Of a stretch of DNA of 7,479 nt, positions 1-7,085 are shown piece by piece. The translations under genes were made by a program, and so were the position numbers. The DNA is from Parvibaculum sp. GTDB lineage: Bacteria; Pseudomonadota; Alphaproteobacteria; Parvibaculales; Parvibaculaceae. The notes beneath the pieces are model-generated. The model had not been told where the DNA came from, made no database searches, and saw only the letters and a program-made list of their open reading frames with translations. The stretch lies in contig JAGUWA010000031.1 in the NCBI GenBank assembly GCA_020062605.1, forward strand, positions 1 through 7,479. The letters are read 5' to 3'. How positions within the stretch are numbered: position 1 is the first letter of the stretch; every line of letters starts with the position of its first letter.

Positions 1-2
1 CG

Positions 3-905
3 CTCGTCTTCATCGAAGTCATCGGGCGGCGCGGGCGCGTTGCCAATCCGCTCGCCCGCGACCGGGCCGCGGAACCGCGTGCGCTCCATGGTGTTGCGCG
101 CTGGGCAGCAAGTCTCGCCTGCGCCCTTCCCGTCATTCTCGGATTCGTTATTCCCGCGGGCGTGCTGCTTCGCTATGCCATTCTTCAAGGCGATCCGCTG
201 CTTGGACGCAACTTCTTCGGCTTTGCATGGAACAGTCTTTTCGTCGCCGCCGTGGCGGCAGCAATCGCGACTGCGCTCGCACTTCTCCTCGCCTATGGCG
301 AGAGGTTGCATCCCACGCGCTTCAACCGTGTGTCCATAAGGCTCGCGACACTTGGCTACGCCCTTCCCGGCGCCATGATCGCCATAGGCATCCTCACGCT
401 TTCAACCGGCATCGACCATGCCTTTGCCGGTGCGGCGGACGGGTTGGGCTTTTCGCCGGGGCTCATTCTCACAGGATCGATCGCGGGCCTCGTCTTTGCC
501 TATATCGCGCGGTTCCTGACCGCCGCCTACAACGCGACGCATAGCGGCCTCGAAAAGATTCATCCGACGCTCGATGCTGCCGCTCGAAGCCTCGGCGCGA
601 CACCCCGCCGCGTCCTTTCGGCCGTCCACGTCCCCCTTCTTCGAGGTGCACTTGCCAGCGCGGCACTCATCGTCTTCATCGATGTCATGAAGGAACTCCC
701 GGCGACGTTGCTGTTGCGTCCCTTCAACTTCGAAACCCTTGCGACGCGGACCTATCGCCTCGCATCCGATGAGAAGCTCGGCGAGGCAAGCACTGCGGCG
801 CTCATGATCGTCGCCCTCGGGCTCATACCGGCGATCCTGCTCAGCCTGTCGATTTCACGAGGCGGCGCGCGTCCCGCCATTACGCCTCCTTACACGGACA
901 AGTGA
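3..905 (+). CDS. Fe3+-type ABC transporter permease, FbpB/SfuB-like (5' end missing)
   Basis: This is the C-terminal part (about 300 residues) of an inner-membrane permease of the ferric-iron/thiamine-type ABC importer class. The frame is open from the left edge, so the start lies outside the window; the first internal ATG at 162 is not the real start because the upstream residues (for example the linker with NPLARD, then a hydrophobic helix ending in VIPAGVLLRYA) fit the family. Several hydrophobic helices are visible, with the stretch GYALPGAMIAIGIL typical of iron permeases. The cytoplasmic EAA loop that docks on the ATPase is seen as AARSLGATPRRVLSAVHVPL, followed by KELPATLLLRPFNFETLATR, also a family hallmark. 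FbpB-type permeases are usually 500 residues or more with two fused permease halves, so this is probably the second half. No ATPase gene follows; it and the periplasmic binding protein should be upstream or elsewhere. Substrate (iron versus another cation) is inferred. Confidence 0.9.
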   Translation, partial: LVFIEVIGRRGRVANPLARDRAAEPRALHGVARWAASLACALPVILGFVIPAGVLLRYAILQGDPLLGRNFFGFAWNSLFVAAVAAAIATALALLLAYGERLHPTRFNRVSIRLATLGYALPGAMIAIGILTLSTGIDHAFAGAADGLGFSPGLILTGSIAGLVFAYIARFLTAAYNATHSGLEKIHPTLDAAARSLGATPRRVLSAVHVPLLRGALASAALIVFIDVMKELPATLLLRPFNFETLATRTYRLASDEKLGEASTAALMIVALGLIPAILLSLSISRGGARPAITPPYTDK

Positions 906-948
906 GCCGTTTCTGCCGCGTTGAGCCGATGTGCCGGGGACGCCAGGT

Positions 949-970
949 AGACAAAGCGCGGTGCGCGTCT
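949..970 (+). terminator. Weak hairpin in the gap between permease gene and fadE
   Basis: The arms AGAC (949-952) and GTCT (967-970) enclose GCGC-GGT-GCGC (956-966), giving eight possible base pairs with a three-base AAA bulge on the left side. It lies 43 bp after the permease stop. The following bases have a few T residues but no real T-run, so a rho-independent terminator is only a weak possibility. The rest of the 99-bp gap (906-1004) shows no convincing promoter; a TTGACT at 970-975 has no matching -10 box at normal spacing. Confidence 0.22.
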
Positions 971-1004
971 TGACTTCCCTCTCCCACGGACAAGTTCATG
1001 AGGC

Positions 1005-3272
1005 ATGGACTGGCACCAATTCCGTCGGAACAGGCTTTCCCGGCCGATTTTCGGCTGGGCGCAGCGCGTGCTGCCGGCAATGTCGGAGACGGAGAGTGAG
1101 GCTCTCGAGGCGGGCGACGTTTGGTGGGAGGCCGATCTCTTCACTGGCAACCCGGAGTGGCAGCGGCTCCTCGACACGCCGAGACCTGAGCTGACCTCCG
1201 AAGAACGTGCCTTCATGGACGGTCCGGTCGAAGAGCTGTGCGACATGCTCGACGACTGGAAGATCACGTGGGAAGACGGCGATCTGCCGAGCGAAGTCTG
1301 GGATTTCATCAAGCACAACCGCTTCTTCGGCATGATCGTGCCCAAGAAGTATGGCGGTCTTGAATTCTCCGCGTTTGCCCATTCCGAGGTCATCCGCACG
1401 ATTTCAAGCCGCTCGGCGACAGCGGCCGTCACGGTTATGGTGCCGAACTCGCTCGGGCCCGGTGAACTCCTCATGCAATTCGGGACGGAAGAGCAGCGCG
1501 AATACTGGCTGCCCCGGCTCGCGCGCGGCGAGGAAGTGCCCTGTTTTGGGCTGACGAGCCCGGAGGCCGGATCCGATGCCGCTTCGATGACCGACAGCGG
1601 CGTCATCTGCCGCGGCACGTGGAGAGGAGAAGAGGTTCTCGGCATAAGGCTCAACTGGCACAAGCGTTACATTACGCTCGCACCCGTGGCCACGGTCCTC
1701 GGGCTCGCCTTCAAACTGCGCGACCCGGACCACCTTCTCGGCGACGAGGAGGAACTCGGCATCACCGTCGCGCTGGTGCCCACACACCTGCCCGGTGTGA
1801 CGACGGGGCGGCGTCATCTCCCTTCTTTCCAGATGTTCCAGAACGGCCCCACCAAGGGAAAGGACGTCTTCATTCCTCTCGATCACGTCATTGGCGGCGA
1901 GGCACAGCTCGGCAAGGGCTGGAAAATGCTGATGGCGGCGCTCGCGGCCGGGCGGGGAATATCGCTTCCTTCGCTCTCGGCCGCTGCAGCCGCCTTCTCC
2001 GCCCGCACGACGGGCGCCTATGCGCGGATTCGCGAACAGTTCGGCATTCCCGTCGGCAAGTTCGAAGGCGTGCAGGAGCGGCTCGGTGCAATCGCGGCCG
2101 CGGCCTACCGGCTCGACGCGGCACGACGCCTCACCTGCGCCGGTCTCGACAGCGGACTGAAGCTTGCTGTCATATCCGCCATCATGAAGGCGCATGCGAC
2201 GGACCAGATGCGCCAGGCGGTGAACGACGCGATGGACGTCCATGCGGGCAAGGCTGTCATCGACGGCCCGTCCAACTATCTCGGCAATCTCTATCGCGCA
2301 GTGCCGGTCGGCATCACGGTCGAGGGCGCCAACATCCTGACGCGCAACCTCATTATCTTCGGGCAGGGGGCGATCCGTGCGCACCCCTACCTCCTGAAGG
2401 AGATGAATGCGCTCGAAGAGGAAGACAGGGAGCTGGCCCTCACCAGGTTCGACAAAGCCTTCTGGGCGCATGTCGGACACGGGCTCAAAACGGCGGGACG
2501 CGCATGGATACGCAACTGGTCCGGCGGGCTCATCTCTCCCTCGCCAAGGGCCGGGAAGGCGCGCCGATACTACAGGCAGCTCTCGCGCGCATCCGCCGGC
2601 TTTGCCCTTCTTTCCGATTTCGCGTTGCTGACGCTCGGCGGCGCACTGAAGCGCAAGGAAATGCTTTCGGCGCGGCTCGGCGACATTCTCTCGGAACTCT
2701 ATTTTCTCTCCGCCGTGCTCAAGCGCTGGGAGGACGAAGGGCGACAGACGGACGATCTTCCGCTTCTCGCCTACTCGATGGAGGAAGGACTTGCCACGAT
2801 CGACCGTCGCTTTGCCGAACTCTTTGCCAACCTGCCGAACCGCTTCGTCGCGGGGCTGTGCAAGTTTCTGATACAGCCACTCGGTCCACGCCGGTACGGA
2901 CCAAAAGACAAGATCACCGTAAGGTGCGCCGAAATCCTGATGGCCCCTTCCGCTACGCGGGACCGCCTCACCTCGGGCCTCCATCGAGGCCGCGGAAACG
3001 ACGCCGTCGCCGCACTGGAACGTGCCTTCAGTCTTTCCGTGCTGACAGAGAAGCCAAGAGACGCAATGCGCAAGGCGGCGATCGACAACCCTGAGACTGC
3101 CGTCGCAACCGGGGACATCACGGCAGCGGAAGCCGAGCAGGTCGCCGAATACCGGAAGGCTGTGGCCGCCGTCGTGGCGGTCGACGATTTTGCGCCGGGG
3201 AATATTGCCTTTCACGGAATGGGCGCAGAACAGCGCGAAACCGGTAGGCCAGCGCAGGCAGCACGCGTGTGA
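1005..3272 (+). CDS. fadE: FadE-type acyl-CoA dehydrogenase (755 aa)
   Basis: This flavoenzyme catalyses the first step of fatty-acid beta-oxidation, oxidising acyl-CoA to trans-2-enoyl-CoA. It resembles recalled E. coli FadE along its full length: SETESEALEAGDVWWEADLF near residues 27-46, GPVEE, the FAD-contact segment CFGLTSPEAGSDA at 180-192, WHKRYITLAP at 218-227, and ITVEGANILTRNLIIFGQG, where E440 aligns with the catalytic glutamate of the VLCAD motif FEGTND. The C-terminal ~300 residues (RYYRQLSRASAGFALLSD, SARLGDILSELYFLSAVLKR) match the FadE-specific DUF1974 region. E. coli FadE is 814 aa and starts with a hydrophobic membrane segment of about 50 residues; that segment is absent here. 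ATG 1005 is the only sensible start: an in-frame TGA sits at 999-1001, and residues 7-25 already match the family. The ribosome site is poor (TGAGG only 1 nt from the ATG). It is followed after 18 bp by the CoA-transferase gene. Confidence 0.93.
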   Translation: MDWHQFRRNRLSRPIFGWAQRVLPAMSETESEALEAGDVWWEADLFTGNPEWQRLLDTPRPELTSEERAFMDGPVEELCDMLDDWKITWEDGDLPSEVWDFIKHNRFFGMIVPKKYGGLEFSAFAHSEVIRTISSRSATAAVTVMVPNSLGPGELLMQFGTEEQREYWLPRLARGEEVPCFGLTSPEAGSDAASMTDSGVICRGTWRGEEVLGIRLNWHKRYITLAPVATVLGLAFKLRDPDHLLGDEEELGITVALVPTHLPGVTTGRRHLPSFQMFQNGPTKGKDVFIPLDHVIGGEAQLGKGWKMLMAALAAGRGISLPSLSAAAAAFSARTTGAYARIREQFGIPVGKFEGVQERLGAIAAAAYRLDAARRLTCAGLDSGLKLAVISAIMKAHATDQMRQAVNDAMDVHAGKAVIDGPSNYLGNLYRAVPVGITVEGANILTRNLIIFGQGAIRAHPYLLKEMNALEEEDRELALTRFDKAFWAHVGHGLKTAGRAWIRNWSGGLISPSPRAGKARRYYRQLSRASAGFALLSDFALLTLGGALKRKEMLSARLGDILSELYFLSAVLKRWEDEGRQTDDLPLLAYSMEEGLATIDRRFAELFANLPNRFVAGLCKFLIQPLGPRRYGPKDKITVRCAEILMAPSATRDRLTSGLHRGRGNDAVAALERAFSLSVLTEKPRDAMRKAAIDNPETAVATGDITAAEAEQVAEYRKAVAAVVAVDDFAPGNIAFHGMGAEQRETGRPAQAARV

Positions 3273-3290
3273 GAGCGGTCATGTGCGAGG

Positions 3291-5189
3291 ATGCGCACGG
3301 ATTCGTCCGCTGGTAGACTCGAAAACAACCAGAGGCTCTCCAACCGCGGTGACCGTGCGACCTTGCCCAGATTTCCGAAAACATTCGACGACGCTGCAAC
3401 CATAGCCGATGCAATCATTGATCGTGTCGGCAAGAAGATCGTCCTGGCGCTGCCCCTCGGACTCGGCAAGCCAAACCATCTGACCAACGCACTTGTGCAG
3501 CGGGCAATAGAAGACCCGTCGGTCTCTCTGCGAATCTTCACAGCGTTGACGCTTGAGGTGCCGCGACCGTCTGGCGATATCGAACGGCGCTTCATGGCTC
3601 CGGTACTGAAGCGTTTGTTCGAGGGCTATCCCGAACTTGCCTACGCGAGCGCGCTGCACGCCGGAACGCTGCCCCAGAATATCCAGGTCAACGAGTTCTT
3701 CATGCAGGCCGGGCGCTGGCTCAATTCCCCCCGGCAACAGCAGAACTATATTTCGGCCAATTACACGCATGCCCTTCGTTATGTGCTGGAGACAAACGTG
3801 AATGTCGTCGCCCAGCTTGTCGCCCCAGCACCGGCACGCGACCGCTTCAGCCTGAGCTGCAATCCGGATATTTCCCTCGACCTTCTGCAGGCGAAGCGGG
3901 AAGGCCGGGCCGACTTCATCTTCGCCGGCGAGACCAATTTCGAACTTCCCTACATGGAGGGCGTTGCGGAAGTTGACGCTTCCGAGTTCGACTTGCTGCT
4001 CGACAGCGAAGCTCTACAGTTTCCGCTCTTTGCGCCGCCACGCGAGCCCGTCTCGCCCGCGGACTACGCGATCGGACTGCAGGTCGCCAGCCTCGTTCCC
4101 GATGGTGGCACGCTGCAGATCGGTATCGGTTCCATCGGCGATGCGGTGGGGCAAGCGCTGGTTCTTCGCCACCGCGACAACGGCGCGTTCTGCGACGTGG
4201 CGAACCGCCTCAATGTGCGCGGCAACGAACGCGGCCGTTTCGAGGAAGGGCTTTACGGCGCGAGCGAAATGCTCGTCGAGTGTTTCATCGATCTGATCGA
4301 GGCGGGTGTCGTAAAGCGCGAGGTGGACGGCGTCCTCGTGCATGGTGGCTTCTTTCTCGGCTCTCGCACACTCTACCAGCGGCTAAGGGACATGGATCCT
4401 CCACAGCGGGCGCGCGTCGCCATGGTGCCGGTCGCCTTCGTGAATGACCTGCATGGCGACGAGGAGCGCAAACGCGCTGCCCGCAAGAAGGCGCGCTTCG
4501 TCAACACAGCCATGATGGCGACGCTGACGGGTGCCGTCGTTTCCGACGGGCTTGAAGACGGCCGCGTGGTGAGCGGTGTCGGCGGGCAGTACAATTTCGT
4601 CGCACAGGCCTTCGCGCTGGAAGATGCGCGCTCGGTTGTCACGATGCGGGCGACGCGCAGCAAGGATGGCAAGGCGACATCGAATATTGTCTTCTCCTAT
4701 GGCCACACGACGATCCCGCGGCATCTGCGGGACATGGTGGTGACGGAATATGGCATCGCAGACCTGCGCGGAAAGACCGATGGCGAAGTGGTGGCCGAAA
4801 TGCTTTCGATTGCGGATTCCCGCTTTCAGGACCAATTGCTCGCTCAGGCAAAGAAGGCGGGCAAGATCGCCGCCAGCTACCAAATTCCGGAGAGCCACCG
4901 CCACAACACGCCTCAGCGGATCGAGGCTGCCCTCAGCCATGCCCGGATGGCCGGCCTGCTGCCGCTTTTCCCTTTCGGCAGCGATTTCACGGAGGAGGAA
5001 GTCGCGCTGATGCCGGCACTCGGCCGCCTACGCAGTGCTTCCAGAGGAGACTTGCTGAAGCTCGTTCTGCGCGGGGGCCCAGAGACGGCGGAAGCCAAGA
5101 GAGGGCTGGAGCGGATGGGTCTGGCCACTCCCCGAAGCATCAAGGAACGGCTCTACCGGCGCGCGCTGCTCGCCGCCCTCGCCTCCTGA
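3291..5189 (+). CDS. Acetyl-CoA hydrolase/CoA-transferase family protein (632 aa)
   Basis: This is a large member of the acetyl-CoA hydrolase/transferase family (COG0427 type), cytosolic, expected to move CoA between an acyl-CoA and a free carboxylate or to hydrolyse acyl-CoA. The N-terminal part has ALPLGLGKPNHLTNAL and IFTALTLEVPRP, typical of the long subgroup. The middle has GGTLQIGIGSIGDAVGQAL and LYGASEM; E326 in ASEM aligns with the glutamate of the HTEM motif of 4-hydroxybutyrate/acetate CoA-transferases, the expected covalent nucleophile. The C-terminal domain shows the glycine loop SGVGGQYNFVAQAF (from S428) and VTEYGIADLRGK (from V484). The start ATG 3291 is the only start codon between the in-frame fadE stop and the conserved region; GAGAGCGG at 3271-3278 and GAGG directly before the ATG are possible ribosome contacts. 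The first 25 residues are polar and weakly conserved, so TTG 3363 cannot be fully excluded. Pairing with fadE suggests fatty- or short-chain-acid metabolism; the true acceptor is unknown. Confidence 0.88.
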   Translation: MRTDSSAGRLENNQRLSNRGDRATLPRFPKTFDDAATIADAIIDRVGKKIVLALPLGLGKPNHLTNALVQRAIEDPSVSLRIFTALTLEVPRPSGDIERRFMAPVLKRLFEGYPELAYASALHAGTLPQNIQVNEFFMQAGRWLNSPRQQQNYISANYTHALRYVLETNVNVVAQLVAPAPARDRFSLSCNPDISLDLLQAKREGRADFIFAGETNFELPYMEGVAEVDASEFDLLLDSEALQFPLFAPPREPVSPADYAIGLQVASLVPDGGTLQIGIGSIGDAVGQALVLRHRDNGAFCDVANRLNVRGNERGRFEEGLYGASEMLVECFIDLIEAGVVKREVDGVLVHGGFFLGSRTLYQRLRDMDPPQRARVAMVPVAFVNDLHGDEERKRAARKKARFVNTAMMATLTGAVVSDGLEDGRVVSGVGGQYNFVAQAFALEDARSVVTMRATRSKDGKATSNIVFSYGHTTIPRHLRDMVVTEYGIADLRGKTDGEVVAEMLSIADSRFQDQLLAQAKKAGKIAASYQIPESHRHNTPQRIEAALSHARMAGLLPLFPFGSDFTEEEVALMPALGRLRSASRGDLLKLVLRGGPETAEAKRGLERMGLATPRSIKERLYRRALLAALAS

Positions 5190-5285
5190 AGCAACAATTA
5201 CAAGAAAAAGGCGCAAAAGCGGTCCACCGGCCTTGATGGTCGCCACCGCCCCATCCTATTTACGCCTGTGACTTCCATGCTGCAG

Positions 5286-5300
5286 TGCAAAAAATTTGCA
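5286..5300. promoter_or_regulatory. 15-bp AT-rich dyad, possible protein-binding site
   Basis: TGCAAA and TTTGCA form perfect 6-bp arms around a 3-bp AAA spacer, 123-137 bp upstream of the PadR start codon. The A-rich core is out of character with the surrounding GC-rich DNA. It could be an activator or second repressor site, or a flexible or bent segment upstream of the promoter. The 6-bp arms alone could arise by chance, so confidence is modest. Confidence 0.35.
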
Positions 5301-5330
5301 TCGCGGAACAAGAATCGAGCCGGCCCGGCC

Positions 5331-5358
5331 TTGGAATCCGGCCGAACCATAATATATA
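5331..5358 (+). promoter_or_regulatory. Candidate sigma-70 type promoter for the padR-efflux operon
   Basis: TTGGAA at 5331-5336 could be a -35 box and TATATA at 5353-5358 a -10 box, separated by 16 bp; each matches the consensus at four of six positions. CATAAT at 5348-5353 is a better -10 match but is too close to this -35. The chosen -10 overlaps the left arm of the 30-bp palindrome, which would put the start of transcription near its centre, an arrangement expected for a repressor blocking its own promoter. Confidence 0.33.
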
Positions 5359-5382
5359 GCCCCGATATATCGTATCTATATA
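5353..5382. promoter_or_regulatory. 30-bp nested palindrome, probable PadR operator
   Basis: The outer arms TATATAG (5353-5359) and CTATATA (5376-5382) are perfect inverted repeats, and the inner CGATATATCG (5363-5372) is a perfect 10-bp palindrome with exactly the same centre (between 5367 and 5368). Over the full 30 bp, 12 of 15 base pairs are symmetric; only the three positions between the arms and the core break symmetry. Its right end is 40 bp before the PadR start codon. PadR proteins are dimeric winged-helix repressors that commonly bind AT-rich inverted repeats at their own promoters, so autoregulation of the efflux operon is the likely role. The binding protein is inferred from position. 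Confidence 0.68.
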
Positions 5383-5406
5383 CCTCGGATCGATAGTGCA
5401 CCGAGG
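5383..5406 (+). promoter_or_regulatory. GC-rich leader stem-loop just before the padR ribosome site
   Basis: CCTCGG (5383-5388) and CCGAGG (5401-5406) are perfect 6-bp inverted repeats around a 12-nt loop that itself contains the palindrome ATCGAT. The 3' arm ends one base before the AAGGA at 5408-5412. If transcription starts upstream, as the candidate promoter suggests, this would be a stem in the 5' leader and could tune ribosome access. It could also be an extra DNA operator half. Confidence 0.38.
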
Positions 5407-5407
5407 C

Positions 5408-5412
5408 AAGGA
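5408..5412 (+). promoter_or_regulatory. Ribosome binding site deciding the PadR start
   Basis: AAGGA lies 10 nt before ATG 5423. It favours that ATG over the in-frame GTG at 5396, which has no purine-rich sequence upstream and lies inside the loop of the leader stem. Confidence 0.6.
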
Positions 5413-5422
5413 CGGCCTCTCT

Positions 5423-5956
5423 ATGCAAGTCACGACGCTCTGCCTGGGTGCGCTCGTTTTCGGCGATGCCACGGGCTACGAAATCAACAAGATGTTCGAG
5501 GATGGCCCCTTCAGCCATTTTCTCGATGCGAGCTATGGCTCGATCTATCCGGCGCTGACGCGGCTGACGGAGGAAGGTCTCGTTACCTGCAAGGCGGAAG
5601 CGCAGGAGAAGCGGCCCGACAAGAAAATCTACTCGCTCACCGACAAGGGCTGCCTGAAGTTGCGGGACGCGCTGCAACAGCCTATCGCGGACGACAAGTA
5701 TCGTTCGGAGTTTCTCTTCACGCTTCTCTTTGCACATCTGCTTCCGCGCAGCCGCGTCCGCCTGATGGTGGACCAGCGCCTTGCGACGATGAAAGAGAAG
5801 CTTTCCGAACTCGCCAAGCCAGGAACAAACGACACGCCAGGCATGGATTTCGCGCGGCAATATGGTTACGCGGTCTACTCGGCCTCCGTGGACTTCCTCG
5901 AAAACAACCGACATCTGATCGAAGAGATCGCAACCGAAGAAGAAGCGCATGTTTGA
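5423..5956 (+). CDS. PadR-family transcriptional regulator (177 aa)
   Basis: This is a winged-helix DNA-binding protein of the PadR family, probably a dimeric repressor acting on the efflux operon it heads. Residues 1-76 form the DNA-binding domain with the family pattern TLCLGALVFGDATGYEINK, then GSIYPALTRLTEEGLVT (recognition helix and turn), and RPDKKIYSLTDKG forming the wing. Residues from about 80 to 177 are the helical part (FLFTLLFAHLLPRSRVRLMV, KEKLSEL, ASVDFLENNRHLIEEIATEEE) typical of PadR dimerisation and effector sensing. ATG 5423 is chosen rather than GTG 5396 because relatives start a few residues before TLCLG and because AAGGA precedes it. The last 8 nt overlap the start of the membrane-fusion gene, which implies translational coupling. 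The inducer cannot be told from sequence; phenolics, bile-like or other lipophilic toxins are known for relatives. Confidence 0.9.
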   Translation: MQVTTLCLGALVFGDATGYEINKMFEDGPFSHFLDASYGSIYPALTRLTEEGLVTCKAEAQEKRPDKKIYSLTDKGCLKLRDALQQPIADDKYRSEFLFTLLFAHLLPRSRVRLMVDQRLATMKEKLSELAKPGTNDTPGMDFARQYGYAVYSASVDFLENNRHLIEEIATEEEAHV

Positions 5957-7085
5957 CCGGCTGAAAGACACAACCATCAGAGCAACCGGCGGACGGCTTC
6001 ACCGCTCGCACATGATTGCGATCGGTATCGCGGTCGCGATCGCTCTCTGGTTCGCAACGGGGATTTTCACCGGCAACGGGAGCACAGGTCCCGAATTGAC
6101 CGCCGGCGAACAGGATGCCGCCAGTAACGCAACGGTCCGCGTTCGTGTGATGGAATCGACGGCGACGCTGCGCCGGGGCTCCTTCATCATTCGTGGGCGC
6201 ACCGAGGCGAAGCGCGCGGTCGAAGTGCGCGCGGAAACGCAGGGTACGGTAGCGAAGCTTCCCGTCGAAAAAGGCGAGCGTGTCGTCAAAGGCGATGTTC
6301 TTTGCGAACTCGCCCTCAATGCCCGCGACGCACAACTCGCCGAGGCACAGGCGCTCGTCAGACAGCGGCGTCTCGAATACGACGCTTCGCGTCAGCTTGC
6401 GGAGAAGGGCTATCGCGCGCCGACCGTCGCCGCAGGCTCGAAAGCCGCCTACGACGCCGCGCAGGCCCGTCTCAAGCAGATGGAGGTCGAGGTCGGTCAA
6501 ACGAAGATCAGAGCGCCATTCGACGGCGTCTTCGACGGGCGGCCTGTCGAGGTGGGCGACTATATGCGCGTGGGCGATGTCTGCGGGCTTGTCGTCGAGC
6601 TCAACCCGCTCCTGATCGTGGGGCAAGTGGCGGAGGACCGTGTCGCTTCTCTGCAAATCGGTGAGCCCGGCACGGCGCGGCTCGTCACGGGCGAAACGGC
6701 CGAAGGCAAGATCAGCTTCGTCGCGAAGACGGCGGACCCCGCGACCCGCACTTTCCGCGTCGAACTCGAGGTGCCGAACGAAGACCTGTCAAAGCGCTCC
6801 GGCGTAACAGCCGAGATCGTCGTGCCCGGCCAGGAAGTGCTCGCTCACAGGATCCCGAGCGGCATTCTCTCGCTGGACGATAATGGCGTCATCGGTATCC
6901 GCACGGTGGGTGCAGACGAGCGGGTCGAATTCAAGCGGGTCACGCTCATTGACGATACGCCCGAGGGCCTCTGGGTTACCGGGTTGCCCGAGAAGATCAC
7001 GGTGATCACGGTCGGGCAGGATTACGTCAAGGAAGGCCAGAAGGTCGAGCCCGTGGCGGGCAACCAGGTTGGAGCGTCGCTGTGA
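5949..7085 (+). CDS. RND efflux periplasmic adaptor (membrane-fusion protein, 378 aa)
   Basis: This is the adaptor that links an inner-membrane RND pump to an outer-membrane channel. Residues 1-21 are a short basic cytoplasmic tail and 22-41 (MIAIGIAVAIALWFATGIFT) a single membrane anchor; there is no lipobox cysteine, so it is anchored by the helix and is not a lipoprotein. Residues about 90-124 (VRAETQGTVAKLPVEKGERV) form the first half of the lipoyl-like domain, 126-184 a helical hairpin, and TKIRAPFDGVF (185-195) the second lipoyl half, followed by the beta-barrel (NPLLIVGQVAEDRV) and the membrane-proximal domain. Length is normal for AcrA/MexA-type adaptors. Its ATG lies within the last codons of padR, after a purine-rich run (GAAGAAGAAG). 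No outer-membrane channel gene is visible in the window, so the pump may use a TolC-like protein encoded elsewhere. Confidence 0.92.
   Translation: MFDRLKDTTIRATGGRLHRSHMIAIGIAVAIALWFATGIFTGNGSTGPELTAGEQDAASNATVRVRVMESTATLRRGSFIIRGRTEAKRAVEVRAETQGTVAKLPVEKGERVVKGDVLCELALNARDAQLAEAQALVRQRRLEYDASRQLAEKGYRAPTVAAGSKAAYDAAQARLKQMEVEVGQTKIRAPFDGVFDGRPVEVGDYMRVGDVCGLVVELNPLLIVGQVAEDRVASLQIGEPGTARLVTGETAEGKISFVAKTADPATRTFRVELEVPNEDLSKRSGVTAEIVVPGQEVLAHRIPSGILSLDDNGVIGIRTVGADERVEFKRVTLIDDTPEGLWVTGLPEKITVITVGQDYVKEGQKVEPVAGNQVGASL

Larger units (their letters stand above)
5190..5422 (+). other. Regulatory intergenic region before the efflux operon
   Basis: This 233-bp gap separates the CoA-transferase gene from the PadR gene. 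The first ~90 bp hold only a weak hairpin possibility (GATGG 5235-5239 with CCATC 5251-5255, no T-run), so I see no clear terminator for the upstream pair. From 5286 the DNA carries an AT-rich dyad, a GC-rich stretch, a candidate promoter, a 30-bp palindrome and a leader stem, each listed separately. No small ORF with a convincing ribosome site was found, and a long minus-strand frame across it looks like a chance frame. Confidence 0.7.

Noticed and set aside
40..544. Small + frames at 40-339 and 227-544
   Set aside because: They overlap the permease gene out of frame, and their products have no hydrophobic or domain pattern.
1404..3215. 603-residue open frame on the minus strand, and a 491-residue + frame at 1619-3094
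   Set aside because: Both lie inside fadE in other frames. Their translations are rich in Arg, Gly and His with no recognisable domain, as expected for shadow frames in GC-rich DNA.
5208..5234. AAGGC/GCCTT inverted repeat after the CoA-transferase gene as a terminator
   Set aside because: The 5-bp arms are 17 nt apart and no T-run follows.
5319..5344. GC-rich repeats of GGCC/CCGG as a terminator
   Set aside because: The possible stems are only 5 bp and no T-run follows on the + strand; simple GC-rich composition explains it.
5396..5422. GTG 5396 as PadR start
   Set aside because: It would add nine poorly fitting residues and has no ribosome site; ATG 5423 has AAGGA at good spacing and fits the family N-terminus.
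5198..5977. 259-residue minus-strand frame covering the intergenic region and padR
   Set aside because: It is antisense to a clear PadR gene, its product is not recognisable, and it would run through the operator and leader elements.
5718..6656. 312-residue minus-strand frame
   Set aside because: Antisense to padR and the adaptor gene, Arg- and His-rich, with no family features.
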